In this document: piece by piece, positions 42,426 through 50,078 of the stretch | Position numbering within the stretch: position 1 is the stretch's first letter | How the letters are laid out: each line of letters begins with the position of its first letter | Assembly (NCBI GenBank): GCA_958477305.1 | Contig: CAUEFI010000016.1 | Span: 5,149-69,148, forward strand | DNA from: HGM12998 sp900756495 | GTDB lineage: Bacteria > Bacillota > Clostridia > Oscillospirales > Oscillospiraceae | Direction of reading: 5' to 3' | Length of the DNA: 64,000 nucleotides | Position numbers and translations under genes: made by a program | Notes under the pieces: model-generated | What the model was told of the DNA's origin: nothing | What the model saw: only the letters and a program-made list of their open reading frames with translations | The model's database searches: none

Positions 42426-42973
42426 ACCTGGTATTTTCTGCTGAGATATGTTTCACACTCTGCCAGCATCCTTTTCACCTTTTCCATGTCCCAATCACAG
42501 TACGACGTTGCCGCCATGGCCGCAATTCCATGGGTGTGCATCCACAGCTGATCGTGAAAATGGTGGGCCTCCTCATGGCCGATACGGTAGCGCTCCATCA
42601 GCTGTGCCATGGAGCGCTCTATGACCGGCTTCAGCGCCGACTTCATCTCTTCAAATGCATTCCTGCGCATAAACAGGAACTTGAACAGCTCGCTCTCCTC
42701 CCGGGCAAAACGGATGTAGTCCATTCCATACAAATGGGCACCGCCGGCCTCCAGGTCAAAGCCAAGGCGGCGCAAAAAATAGGTCACTGCCTCCGAAACC
42801 AGCGCGGAGCGCAGCTCTTCCATCCGTGAAAACGAGAGATAAATGGGCTGTGTGGAACAGTTCAGCCTCCGGGCAAGTGCTTTCACATTGACGGCCTCTA
42901 TTCCACCCTCACGCAGCAGCTCAAAGGCCGCAGCCAAAATTTTATCTCTGGGGATCTGCTTTTTTGCAGGCAT
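42422..42973 (-). CDS. TetR/AcrR family repressor
   Basis: 183 residues: an N-terminal TetR HTH (KILAAAFELLREGGIEAVNV, then ARRLNCSTQPIYLSFSRMEEL) and a variable ligand-binding domain with CxxC-free helices. GGAGGG 7 nt before the ATG. It most likely represses itself and the downstream MATE gene through the palindrome at 42994-43011. Confidence 0.88.
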   Translation of the reverse strand: MPAKKQIPRDKILAAAFELLREGGIEAVNVKALARRLNCSTQPIYLSFSRMEELRSALVSEAVTYFLRRLGFDLEAGGAHLYGMDYIRFAREESELFKFLFMRRNAFEEMKSALKPVIERSMAQLMERYRIGHEEAHHFHDQLWMHTHGIAAMAATSYCDWDMEKVKRMLAECETYLSRKYQV

Positions 42974-42993
42974 CCGGCATCCCTCCGTTTTAA

Positions 42994-43011
42994 CAATAAA
43001 TTAATTTATTG
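42994..43011. promoter_or_regulatory. 18-bp perfect palindrome, candidate TetR operator
   Basis: CAATAAATT/AATTTATTG directly upstream of the TetR start, with related half-sites in the next 20 bp (GATAATTTAG, TTTATTTTA). Typical length and position for a TetR operator. Confidence 0.6.
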
Positions 43012-43063
43012 ATAATTTAGTTTATTTTATATGAGACTGTATTACCTGTCAAGGACAAAAAGC

Positions 43064-43097
43064 GCCGCCTCCAGCCTGTTTAACGGCTGGAGGCGGC
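43064..43097. terminator. Hairpin in the tetR/reductase divergent region
   Basis: 13-bp perfect stem (43064-43076 with 43085-43097). A T-run follows on the minus strand although no gene reads in from that side. Confidence 0.5.
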
Positions 43098-43106
43098 GTC
43101 CGCGTA

Positions 43107-43135
43107 TTGAAAATCCGGCGTTGCGCCGCTATAAT
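43107..43135 (+). promoter_or_regulatory. Promoter of the FMN reductase gene
   Basis: TTGAAA (43107-43112), 17-nt spacer, TATAAT (43130-43135), 31 nt before the ATG. Confidence 0.65.
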
Positions 43136-43166
43136 AAGGAGACGACATTCCTTGCAGGAGGTACAT

Positions 43167-43736
43167 ATGGCTGGAAAAACACTCATCATTAACGGCTCGC
43201 CCCGTGTGAATGGAGACACCTCCGTGCTGCTACGGGAGCTGAAACAGAACCTGGACGGCGAGGTGGTGGAGCTGTCCGCCTTTCGCTCCAACATTGCGCC
43301 CTGTGTGGACTGCCGCAGCTGCTGGAAAACCGCCCGCTGTGTGGTGGAGGACGATATGCGCGTCATCTACGACGACGACTTCGACAACGTTGTGCTCGCC
43401 TCACCGGTCTATTTTATGACTCTGCCGGGCAAGGTCCTCAGCCTGATGAGCCGCTTTCAGCCTTGGCATGCCGCTATGTTCTTTCTCAATCAGCCTCTGA
43501 AGCAGCGCCCCAAAAAAGCCGGACTGATTTTGGTCGCCGGCGGGAAGGGCAATGAAGCCGGGGCCATGCACCATATCCGGGTTCTCTTTAAATTGCTCAA
43601 CGCCAAGGGCTTTGAACAGCATACCGTCATGTCTCTCCATACGGACACCGTTCCTGCCGCGCAGGATGCCGCGGCGCTCCGAGATGCCCACCGGCTTGCC
43701 GCATGGCTGAACGGGGAAAGCGCAGATTTGGAATAA
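43167..43736 (+). CDS. NAD(P)H-dependent FMN reductase-like flavodoxin-fold protein
   Basis: A 189-residue flavodoxin-fold enzyme: FMN phosphate loop INGSPRVNGDTSVLL and a CVDCRSCWKTARC cysteine set like that of iron-sulfur flavoproteins, then DFDNVVLASPVYFMTLPGKV. Probably reduces FMN, quinones or similar, or carries electrons with an Fe-S cluster. ATG 43167 follows AGGAGG; an upstream ATG is unsupported. Confidence 0.85.
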   Translation: MAGKTLIINGSPRVNGDTSVLLRELKQNLDGEVVELSAFRSNIAPCVDCRSCWKTARCVVEDDMRVIYDDDFDNVVLASPVYFMTLPGKVLSLMSRFQPWHAAMFFLNQPLKQRPKKAGLILVAGGKGNEAGAMHHIRVLFKLLNAKGFEQHTVMSLHTDTVPAAQDAAALRDAHRLAAWLNGESADLE

Positions 43737-43799
43737 GCTCTGCCTGACATCAGGTTTTTCCTGCGGAAACATGCTTGGATGCGCCGCCCAGGCTGCACG

Positions 43800-45632
43800 C
43801 TACTCCACTGTCACCGATTTCGCCAAATTCCGGGGTTTATCAATATCGCACCCTCGCATCAGGGCCACGTAATAGGCAAAGAGCTGCATGGGCACCACAT
43901 CCAGGGAGGGCAGGAGCATGGGGTGGGTATCTGGAACCAGAATGGCGGCGTCCACCGTCTTCTTCATCTCATCGCCCAGGGAGTCTGTGGTTACCCCCAG
44001 TACATCTGCCCCGCGGCTCTTGACTTCCACCACGTTGCTCATCAGCTTTTCGAACAGCTTGCTGTAGCTGGCCAGCGCCACCACCAGCGTACCGTTCTCA
44101 ATGAGGGAGATGGTGCCGTGCTTGAGCTCCCCGGCGGCATACGCCTCCGAGTGAATGTACGAGATTTCCTTTAGCTTAAGGGAGCCCTCCAGCCCCACGG
44201 CATAGTCAATATTGCGGCCGATAAAAAAGACCGACGGGTGGTTGAAGTAAATAGAGGCATAGTACTGGATGATCTCCCGCCGCTCCAGAATGGTTTCAAT
44301 CTTGGTCGGAATGAGCAGCAGCTCGGAGACAATGGCGTCGTACTCCTCCCGGGTGACAGTACCCAGCACTTCGGCGCAGTACAATCCGATGAGATAGACT
44401 ACCGCCAGCTGTGTGGAGTAGGCCTTGGTGGTGGCCACGGCGATCTCAGGCCCCGCCCAGGTATAGATGACGTCGTCTGCCTCCCGGGCGATGGTGGATC
44501 CCACTACATTGACGATGGCCAAAAGCCGCCCGCCCAGCCGCCGGGCCTCCCGCATAGCGGCCAGGGTGTCGATGGTCTCTCCCGACTGGCTGATCACCAG
44601 GCACAGGGTTTTTTCGCTCACAATGGGATCGCAGTAGCGGAACTCGGAGGCCAAAGTGACCTCCACAGGCTTGCGCAGCAGGCGTTCCAGCGTATATTTT
44701 GCCGCCATGCCCACGTGGTAGGAGGACCCGCAGGCGATGACGTAAATTTTGTCCATGCCCCGCAGATAGTCCGCCTCCAGCTTTAAATCGTCCAGTACCA
44801 CCCTGCCCTCCTGAATACGCGGAAACACGGTGTCCCGGATGGCCTTGGGCTGCTCCATGATCTCCTTGGCCATAAAGTGCTCATAGCCGCCCTTTTCCGC
44901 CGCTGAGATCTCCCAGTCCACATGGTGCTGCTCCTTCTGCACCGGTCGGAGATAGGCATCATAGACCCACAGGTCGTCGGCGGTGAGCTCGGCGATTTCC
45001 CCGTCGTCCAGGTAGTACACGTCCCGGGTGTACTTGATGACGGCGGTGACATCACTGGCCAGAAAATGAAAGCCCTTGCCCAGGCCCAGGATCAGGGGGC
45101 TGTCCTTCCGTGCGGCGATGATGCGGTCTGGGCAGTCTGCACAGACAATGCCCAGCGCGTAGGCCCCCTGGATGCGGCCCAGCACCTTGACCACCGTGTC
45201 CAAAATATTTCCGTCGTAGTAATACTCCAGAAGCTGGGCCACCACCTCCGTATCCGTCTGGGAGGCAAAGACAATTCCCTCCTCCTGGAGGAACTCCCGC
45301 AGCTCCACATAGTTCTCTATAATGCCGTTGTGGACGACGGCAAACACTCCATCCTCGCTGACATGGGGGTGGGAGTTCACATCAGAGGGCTCCCCATGGG
45401 TGGCCCACCGGGTATGTCCAAGCCCCATGGCGCCATGAACCGTCTTGCCTCCCTCCACAATATCGGAGAGGACCTGGAGCCTCCCTTTTGCCTTGACCAC
45501 CTGAAGCCCCTCCCGGGGATCGTATACGGCGATGCCCGCCGAGTCGTAACCTCTGTATTCCAGGCGGGAGAGGCCGTCCAGCAAAATGGGCGCGGCCTCC
45601 TCCCGTCCGATGTATCCAACAATTCCGCACAT
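43800..45632 (-). CDS. glmS: Glutamine--fructose-6-phosphate aminotransferase
   Basis: Makes glucosamine-6-phosphate, the entry to UDP-GlcNAc and peptidoglycan. 610 residues: N-terminal glutaminase domain with catalytic Cys directly after the initiator Met (MCGIVGYIG), LEYRGYDSAGIA, GLGHTRWATHG, VVHNGIIENY; two SIS domains (ACGSSYHVGMAAKY, VISQSGETIDTLAAM, FFIGRNIDYAVGLEGSLKLKE) and a C-terminal KSVTVE. The start at 45632 is required to expose the Cys. No glmS ribozyme was recognised in the short upstream region. Confidence 0.97.
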   Translation of the reverse strand: MCGIVGYIGREEAAPILLDGLSRLEYRGYDSAGIAVYDPREGLQVVKAKGRLQVLSDIVEGGKTVHGAMGLGHTRWATHGEPSDVNSHPHVSEDGVFAVVHNGIIENYVELREFLQEEGIVFASQTDTEVVAQLLEYYYDGNILDTVVKVLGRIQGAYALGIVCADCPDRIIAARKDSPLILGLGKGFHFLASDVTAVIKYTRDVYYLDDGEIAELTADDLWVYDAYLRPVQKEQHHVDWEISAAEKGGYEHFMAKEIMEQPKAIRDTVFPRIQEGRVVLDDLKLEADYLRGMDKIYVIACGSSYHVGMAAKYTLERLLRKPVEVTLASEFRYCDPIVSEKTLCLVISQSGETIDTLAAMREARRLGGRLLAIVNVVGSTIAREADDVIYTWAGPEIAVATTKAYSTQLAVVYLIGLYCAEVLGTVTREEYDAIVSELLLIPTKIETILERREIIQYYASIYFNHPSVFFIGRNIDYAVGLEGSLKLKEISYIHSEAYAAGELKHGTISLIENGTLVVALASYSKLFEKLMSNVVEVKSRGADVLGVTTDSLGDEMKKTVDAAILVPDTHPMLLPSLDVVPMQLFAYYVALMRGCDIDKPRNLAKSVTVE

Positions 45633-45700
45633 GGGGATCATCCCTTCCTTTCGGACTTATGAAGCTATTATAATGTGCGGTGCTATATTCTGCAATGATT

Positions 45701-45970
45701 TTATTCCGCCGTGCCGCGCCGGAGCCGGGGCGCTCCAGCCCCGTCCACCAGAATGATGTCTGCGCCGAAGCGCTTGACGCTCTCCCACGGGAAAATCCGG
45801 TCCGGCTCCCTCCCCAGCAGGCCGAAAAACCGCAGGCGGCCCGGTACCACCAGAGCGAGCACCCGGCCGCTCTCCAGGTCCACCTCCACATCTCCCACAT
45901 AGCCGTACCGCCCGCCGTCCCGGATGTCTATAATCTCCTTGTCCCTCAGATCTGTAATTCTGCTCTCCAC
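45701..45970 (-). CDS. ymxH: YlmC/YmxH-family PRC-barrel protein
   Basis: An 89-residue sporulation-associated PRC-barrel protein (RITDLRDKEIIDIRDGGRYG, DVEVDLESGRVLALVVPG, EPDRIFPWESVKRFGADIIL). The family is linked to sporulation in Bacillus but has no defined biochemical role. GTG start at 45970 with a GGGGG site 7 nt upstream. It precedes glmS by 68 bp and is probably a separate small unit. Confidence 0.85.
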   Translation of the reverse strand: MESRITDLRDKEIIDIRDGGRYGYVGDVEVDLESGRVLALVVPGRLRFFGLLGREPDRIFPWESVKRFGADIILVDGAGAPRLRRGTAE

Positions 45971-46028
45971 GGTGAGGCCCCCCTTCTGTTTGTGTGATGC
46001 CCGTCCCAAAATGGGCCATACTATTCCT

Positions 46029-46859
46029 ATGAGAAAAACAACTTGTACTATACGCGCCCTGCTGCTGAGGGCGGCGGTCCTTGCAGCCGTCCTCCCCGCT
46101 CTCTTTCAGCTGTTCGCCCACCGGCAGCCCCCTTTTCACCCCAGCTGGGCGCGGGAGGATCTGTCTTTTCTGTATGGCGGCCAGGCGCTTGCAGTGGAGG
46201 ACTATTCGCTGCTGTTCCGGCAGACCGGACTGGGCCGGGCAGGCGTGGATCAGCTCCTGTCGGAGGGGGAGACCGGGATCGCCCGGATTCTCGAGATTCA
46301 GGACGATTTTTTCTCCCCGACACAGATCGCCTGTTCCTCCCTCAACTGGCCAGTCCGGGAGGAACTGCGGGACAGCGCCGCCCCTTCTGTTCCTCTTCTG
46401 CCCGGCGACGTGCTGCTCACCTTTTCTACCCACACCCTGGGCTGGCGGCACGGCCATGCGGGCCTTGCCGTGGATGCCGGGAACACAGCGGAGGCTGTAT
46501 GCATCGGATCGGCCTCCGCCCTGGTAGGGGCTGAGCACTGGAACCGGTATGGCACCTGTATTCACCTGCGCCTGCGCAACGCTCCGGAAGAAGCTCGGGA
46601 ACAGATAGCCCGTTTTGCCCTGGAGACCCTGGACGGCCTTCCTTACCGCCTGACCTGCGGTCTGCTGGGGCAAAAGGACGGCGGCGGCGGCGCCCAGTGC
46701 GCCTGGCTGGTGTGGCGCGCCCTGTGGGAGGCCGGATATGACGCCGACGCGGATGGAGGACGTCTGGTCACCGTGGCTGACCTGGCGGCAAGCCCTCTCT
46801 TTGAGGTGGTCCAAATCCGTGGGATAGATCCTGAATCTTTCCCCAGCGGCCCATTCTGA
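46029..46859 (+). CDS. Secreted YiiX-like permuted papain (NlpC/P60 superfamily) hydrolase
   Basis: 276 residues with an N-terminal hydrophobic anchor or signal (ALLLRAAVLAAVLPALFQLF). The catalytic domain is circularly permuted: the His motif GHAGLAVD (about residue 143) comes before the Cys motif GGAQCAWLVWRALWEAG (about residue 225), as in YiiX/peptidase C92 proteins. Such enzymes cut amide or ester bonds in cell wall or lipids. Divergent from ymxH; its ribosome-binding site is poor. Confidence 0.72.
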   Translation: MRKTTCTIRALLLRAAVLAAVLPALFQLFAHRQPPFHPSWAREDLSFLYGGQALAVEDYSLLFRQTGLGRAGVDQLLSEGETGIARILEIQDDFFSPTQIACSSLNWPVREELRDSAAPSVPLLPGDVLLTFSTHTLGWRHGHAGLAVDAGNTAEAVCIGSASALVGAEHWNRYGTCIHLRLRNAPEEAREQIARFALETLDGLPYRLTCGLLGQKDGGGGAQCAWLVWRALWEAGYDADADGGRLVTVADLAASPLFEVVQIRGIDPESFPSGPF

Positions 46860-46931
46860 TTTGCGTTTCTCTGAAAAGCCGCGTATAATATCCTCCGGGA
46901 TAAAGAAATTGGAAATCGGGGGAATCGCCGT

Positions 46932-47888
46932 ATGAACCAGGTGACGGAAAACCTTATCTACTGTCTGAACGCAACCGTACCCATTTTTCTGCTGATGCTG
47001 TTGGGCCTGTTCTTTCGAAAAATCGGCCTGTTCAATGAGCAGTTTGCCTCCAAGCTCAACAGTTTTGTCTTTACAGTAGGCCTGCCGGTCATGCTCTTCA
47101 AGGATTTGGCCGGATCCGATTTCTTTGCCGTATGGGACGGTACGTTTGTCCTGTTCTGTTTCCTGTCCACCCTGGCCTCCATTGCCATCACCGTAGCAGT
47201 CAGCCTGCTGCTCAGGGAGCGGCCCCTTCGGGGAGAGTTTGTCCAAGCGGGCTACCGCAGCAGCGTGGCCCTGCTTGGCGTAGCCTTTCTTGAGAATCTG
47301 TACGGCACCGCCGGAGCGGCCTCCCTTGTCATCATCGGCGCCGTGCCCCTCTATAACGTAGCGGCCGTCGTGGCCCTGACCTTTACCAGCCCCAGCCAGG
47401 GCAAACTGGACCGCAAGGCCGTGGTCAAGGCGCTGAAGGGAATCGCCACCAACCCCATCATTCTGGGTATTATCGTGGGTATCGTCTGGTCCCTGCTGCA
47501 GATTCCCCAGCCAGTCATTCTTCAGAAGACGGTAAGCAGCGTCTCAGCCACCGCCACGCCCCTCGGCCTGATGGCCCTGGGCGCCTCCTTCGATCTGAAG
47601 CGCGCCCTTGGCCGCTGGAAGCCCTCTGCAGCCGCCACCTTTCTGAAATTGGTGGGCTTTGCCGCCCTCTTTATTCCCATTGCCGTAGCTCTGGGCTTCC
47701 GGGAGGACAAGCTCGTCTCCGCACTGGCCATGCTGGCCAGTCCCACCACAGTCAGCGGTTTCGTTATGGCGCGCAACATGGGGCACGAGGGCACGCTCAG
47801 TTCCAGCGTGGTCATGCTCACCACCCTGTGCAGCGCCTTTACGCTTACCGCCTGGCTCTATATTCTGAAAACCATGGGCCTTACATAG
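46932..47888 (+). CDS. AEC family transporter
   Basis: A 318-residue auxin-efflux-carrier family protein with 10 TM segments (VPIFLLMLLGLFFRKIGLF, GYRSSVALLGVAFLENLYG, GLMALGASFDLKRALGRW, SPTTVSGFVMARNMGH). Family members move malonate, malate or other organic acids. It lies 73 bp after the hydrolase gene, so cotranscription is possible. Confidence 0.88.
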   Translation: MNQVTENLIYCLNATVPIFLLMLLGLFFRKIGLFNEQFASKLNSFVFTVGLPVMLFKDLAGSDFFAVWDGTFVLFCFLSTLASIAITVAVSLLLRERPLRGEFVQAGYRSSVALLGVAFLENLYGTAGAASLVIIGAVPLYNVAAVVALTFTSPSQGKLDRKAVVKALKGIATNPIILGIIVGIVWSLLQIPQPVILQKTVSSVSATATPLGLMALGASFDLKRALGRWKPSAAATFLKLVGFAALFIPIAVALGFREDKLVSALAMLASPTTVSGFVMARNMGHEGTLSSSVVMLTTLCSAFTLTAWLYILKTMGLT

Positions 47889-47905
47889 CCTCGTCATAAT
47901 TTCGA

Positions 47906-47934
47906 TTGACAGGGCATAAAAAATGCCGTATTCT
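47906..47934 (+). promoter_or_regulatory. Promoter of the cobalamin import operon
   Basis: TTGACA (47906-47911), exact 17-nt spacer, TATTCT (47929-47934), just upstream of the riboswitch. Confidence 0.75.
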
Positions 47935-47984
47935 AATTTTGACACAGACACGGGCTGGAGCGCCGTGTTGCCAACTGCATATGA

Positions 47985-48195
47985 TCCAAGTGTCCCGTCC
48001 GGGGGGCTTGCCGTTTTGAAACGGCTGTACCGGGCGGACTGAAAAGGGAACCCGGTTGGAATCCGGGGCGGAGCCGCCGCTGTATGGGCGCGCCCGACCA
48101 TCAGGCGAAAGTCAGCCATTGCATCCGCAGCGATGTGATAAGGCCGGTCGGGCAGAGATGCACCCGAGCCAGAAGACCTGCTTGGATTGCGTCCT
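47985..48195 (+). ncRNA. Cobalamin (AdoCbl) riboswitch 1
   Basis: Contains the conserved core (gggaacccggttggaatcc, then gccgccgctgta), the gccattgca segment and the B12-box-type 3' element gagccagaagacctgct (48166-48182). It begins about 50 nt after a strong promoter and is followed by a rho-independent terminator, giving transcriptional control by cobalamin. The boundaries are approximate. Confidence 0.9.
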
Positions 48196-48237
48196 CCACC
48201 GTGCATTTGTGGGCAAGGGACGAGATAAGGCACAGGA

Positions 48238-48288
48238 AAACGACTGTGCCGCCGGAGACGACATTTCCGGCGGCACAGCCGTTTTTTC
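48238..48288 (+). terminator. Riboswitch 1 expression-platform terminator
   Basis: Stem of about 16 bp (48241-48256 with 48266-48281) followed by T6 at 48282-48287. It lies between the aptamer and the DUF4430 gene, whose start is at 48351. Confidence 0.85.
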
Positions 48289-48350
48289 ATCTGCTGCACC
48301 GCGCTTTCAGAGCGTGCAGAAGGCTTGTGGTCATAAGGAGGTATATTTCG

Positions 48351-49154
48351 ATGCTGCCGAATAGACGCCTGTGGAACATCCTGATCCTCGCCCTTGCGGC
48401 GTTCTCCGCCGCCCTCTGGCTCGGCGGCTGCGCGCCCGGACAGCAGGACCTGAGCGCAGACGGGACGGACACCCCTGCGGCTGCTGTCTCTTCCGCCGCT
48501 TCTCCGGCTGAGCCTGCACCGGCCGGCTCCCTCTTGCCGGAGGCAGAGCCGTCGTCGGCTCCCGTTCCTATTCCCTCCGAAACACCGGTGCAGCCGGAGT
48601 CTGTCCCCCCTTCCACCCCGCCGGCGTCCCCTTCAGCCTCCCCCGACCGCTCAGAGGAGAGGCCCGCGGAGACCGCCGCCCCGCCTTCCGTGGAGCCTCC
48701 CCTCCCCGTGGAGCCGCAGGACGCCGTCCTATCCGAGCAGGCGTATACCTGCACCCTTTCGGTGTGCTGCGGCACAGTTCTGGATCATATGGATGCGCTG
48801 GATCCGGATAAGGCCGAGTTGATACCGGAGGACGGCGTCATCTTTCCCGCTGCAGCAGTCACCTTTTACGAGGGAGAGAGCGTGTTCAATGTGCTTCAGC
48901 GCGAGATGAAAAAGGCCAAAATTCACCTGGAGTTCACCGACGTGCCGCTCTACAATTCTGCCTACATCGAGGGCATCCACAACCTCTACGAATTCGACTG
49001 CGGGGAGCTGTCCGGCTGGATGTACAGGGTCGACGGTTGGTTTCCCAATTATGGCTGCTCCCGCTATCAGCTCCAGGACGGCGACGTCGTGGAGTGGCTT
49101 TATACCTGCGATCTGGGGGCGGACATCGGCGGCTATAACGCGCTGGGCGGCTGA
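48351..49154 (+). CDS. DUF4430 lipoprotein, candidate corrinoid-binding protein
   Basis: 267 residues: signal peptide with lipobox (LGGC, Cys27), a 100-residue Pro/Ser/Ala/Glu-rich spacer, and a C-terminal DUF4430 domain (about 135-260) with VTFYEGESVFNVLQREMKKA, CGELSGWMYRVDGWFPNYG and YQLQDGDVVEWLYTCD. DUF4430 is classed with the C-terminal beta domain of transcobalamin/intrinsic factor. Being behind a cobalamin riboswitch and ahead of ECF genes, it probably captures cobalamin outside the membrane for the transporter. RBS GGAGG 9 nt before the ATG. Confidence 0.85.
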   Translation: MLPNRRLWNILILALAAFSAALWLGGCAPGQQDLSADGTDTPAAAVSSAASPAEPAPAGSLLPEAEPSSAPVPIPSETPVQPESVPPSTPPASPSASPDRSEERPAETAAPPSVEPPLPVEPQDAVLSEQAYTCTLSVCCGTVLDHMDALDPDKAELIPEDGVIFPAAAVTFYEGESVFNVLQREMKKAKIHLEFTDVPLYNSAYIEGIHNLYEFDCGELSGWMYRVDGWFPNYGCSRYQLQDGDVVEWLYTCDLGADIGGYNALGG

Positions 49155-49187
49155 TATCTTTTGAGTATGGAGAGGGGGTGTAACCTG

Positions 49188-50078
49188 ATGCGGGATGCCT
49201 TTTCCAACTGCCATCCGCTGATCAACTTCTTATATTTCGGCCTGGTTCTGGGGTTCTCCATGTGTTTCATGCACCCGGCCTGTCTCTGCATCTCTCTATG
49301 CACGTCCTTCGCCTACGCCGTCCGCCTCAACGGCCGCAGGGCGGCCCGCCTTACGCTGGTCTGCCTACTGCCCCTGATGGCGCTGACCGCCGTCGTCAAT
49401 CCCGCCTTCAACCACCAGGGGGCCACCATTCTCACTTATCTGCCCTCCGGCAATCCTCTGACATTGGAGAGCATACTCTACGGGCTGGCCGCCGCCGCCA
49501 TGCTGATCGCCGTCATTCTCTGGTTTTCCTGCTATACGGCGGTCATGACCTCGGACAAATTCGTCTATCTCTTCGGCCGGCTGATTCCCTCCCTCTCGCT
49601 GGTGCTGAGCATGACGCTGCGCTTTGTCCCCCGCTTTACGGCGCAGGCCCGCGCCGTCAGCGAGGCCCAGCGCTGTGTTGGGCGGGATGTGTCCAGCGGG
49701 AGCCCTCTGCAGCGCCTGCGCCGCGGTGTGACCATTCTGTCCATCCTGCTGACATGGAGCCTGGAGAACGCCATTGAGACGGCGGACAGTATGAAAAGCC
49801 GGGGCTATGGCCTGCCGGGGCGCACCTCTTTTTCCATCTACCGGTTTGACAGCCGCGACAAAGCGCTCCTGCTCTGGCTGGCCTTCTGCGGCGTGTTTGT
49901 CCTCTCCGGCGCTCTGGCGGGCGGACTGGACTGGCGGTACTATCCCACCGTCCGGGGCGGAGCGCTTACACCCCTGGCAGCCAGCTTTCCGCCGGTCTAT
50001 CTGGCGCTGTGCCTGACGCCATTGATTCTGAATGTGAGGGAGGATCGGAGATGGAAACGTTTACAGTCCGGGATCTGA
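49188..50078 (+). CDS. ecfT: ECF transporter transmembrane component EcfT
   Basis: 296 residues, 5-6 TM segments, CbiQ/EcfT family. Coupling helices with the conserved Arg-containing motifs appear at AQARAVSEAQRCVGRD and SLENAIETADSMKSRGYG (A-R-G type). It couples the ATPases to the substrate-specific subunit. The ATG follows GAGGGGGTG, and its 3' end overlaps the EcfAA'S gene by 28 bp. Confidence 0.9.
   Translation: MRDAFSNCHPLINFLYFGLVLGFSMCFMHPACLCISLCTSFAYAVRLNGRRAARLTLVCLLPLMALTAVVNPAFNHQGATILTYLPSGNPLTLESILYGLAAAAMLIAVILWFSCYTAVMTSDKFVYLFGRLIPSLSLVLSMTLRFVPRFTAQARAVSEAQRCVGRDVSSGSPLQRLRRGVTILSILLTWSLENAIETADSMKSRGYGLPGRTSFSIYRFDSRDKALLLWLAFCGVFVLSGALAGGLDWRYYPTVRGGALTPLAASFPPVYLALCLTPLILNVREDRRWKRLQSGI

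Noticed and set aside
45633..45700. glmS ribozyme
   Set aside because: Only 68 bp separate the start codon from the upstream gene, and no ribozyme core is visible.
45657..47246. 529-codon open frame on the minus strand
   Set aside because: Crosses ymxH and two plus-strand genes in an unrelated frame, with Gln/Gly-rich shadow composition.
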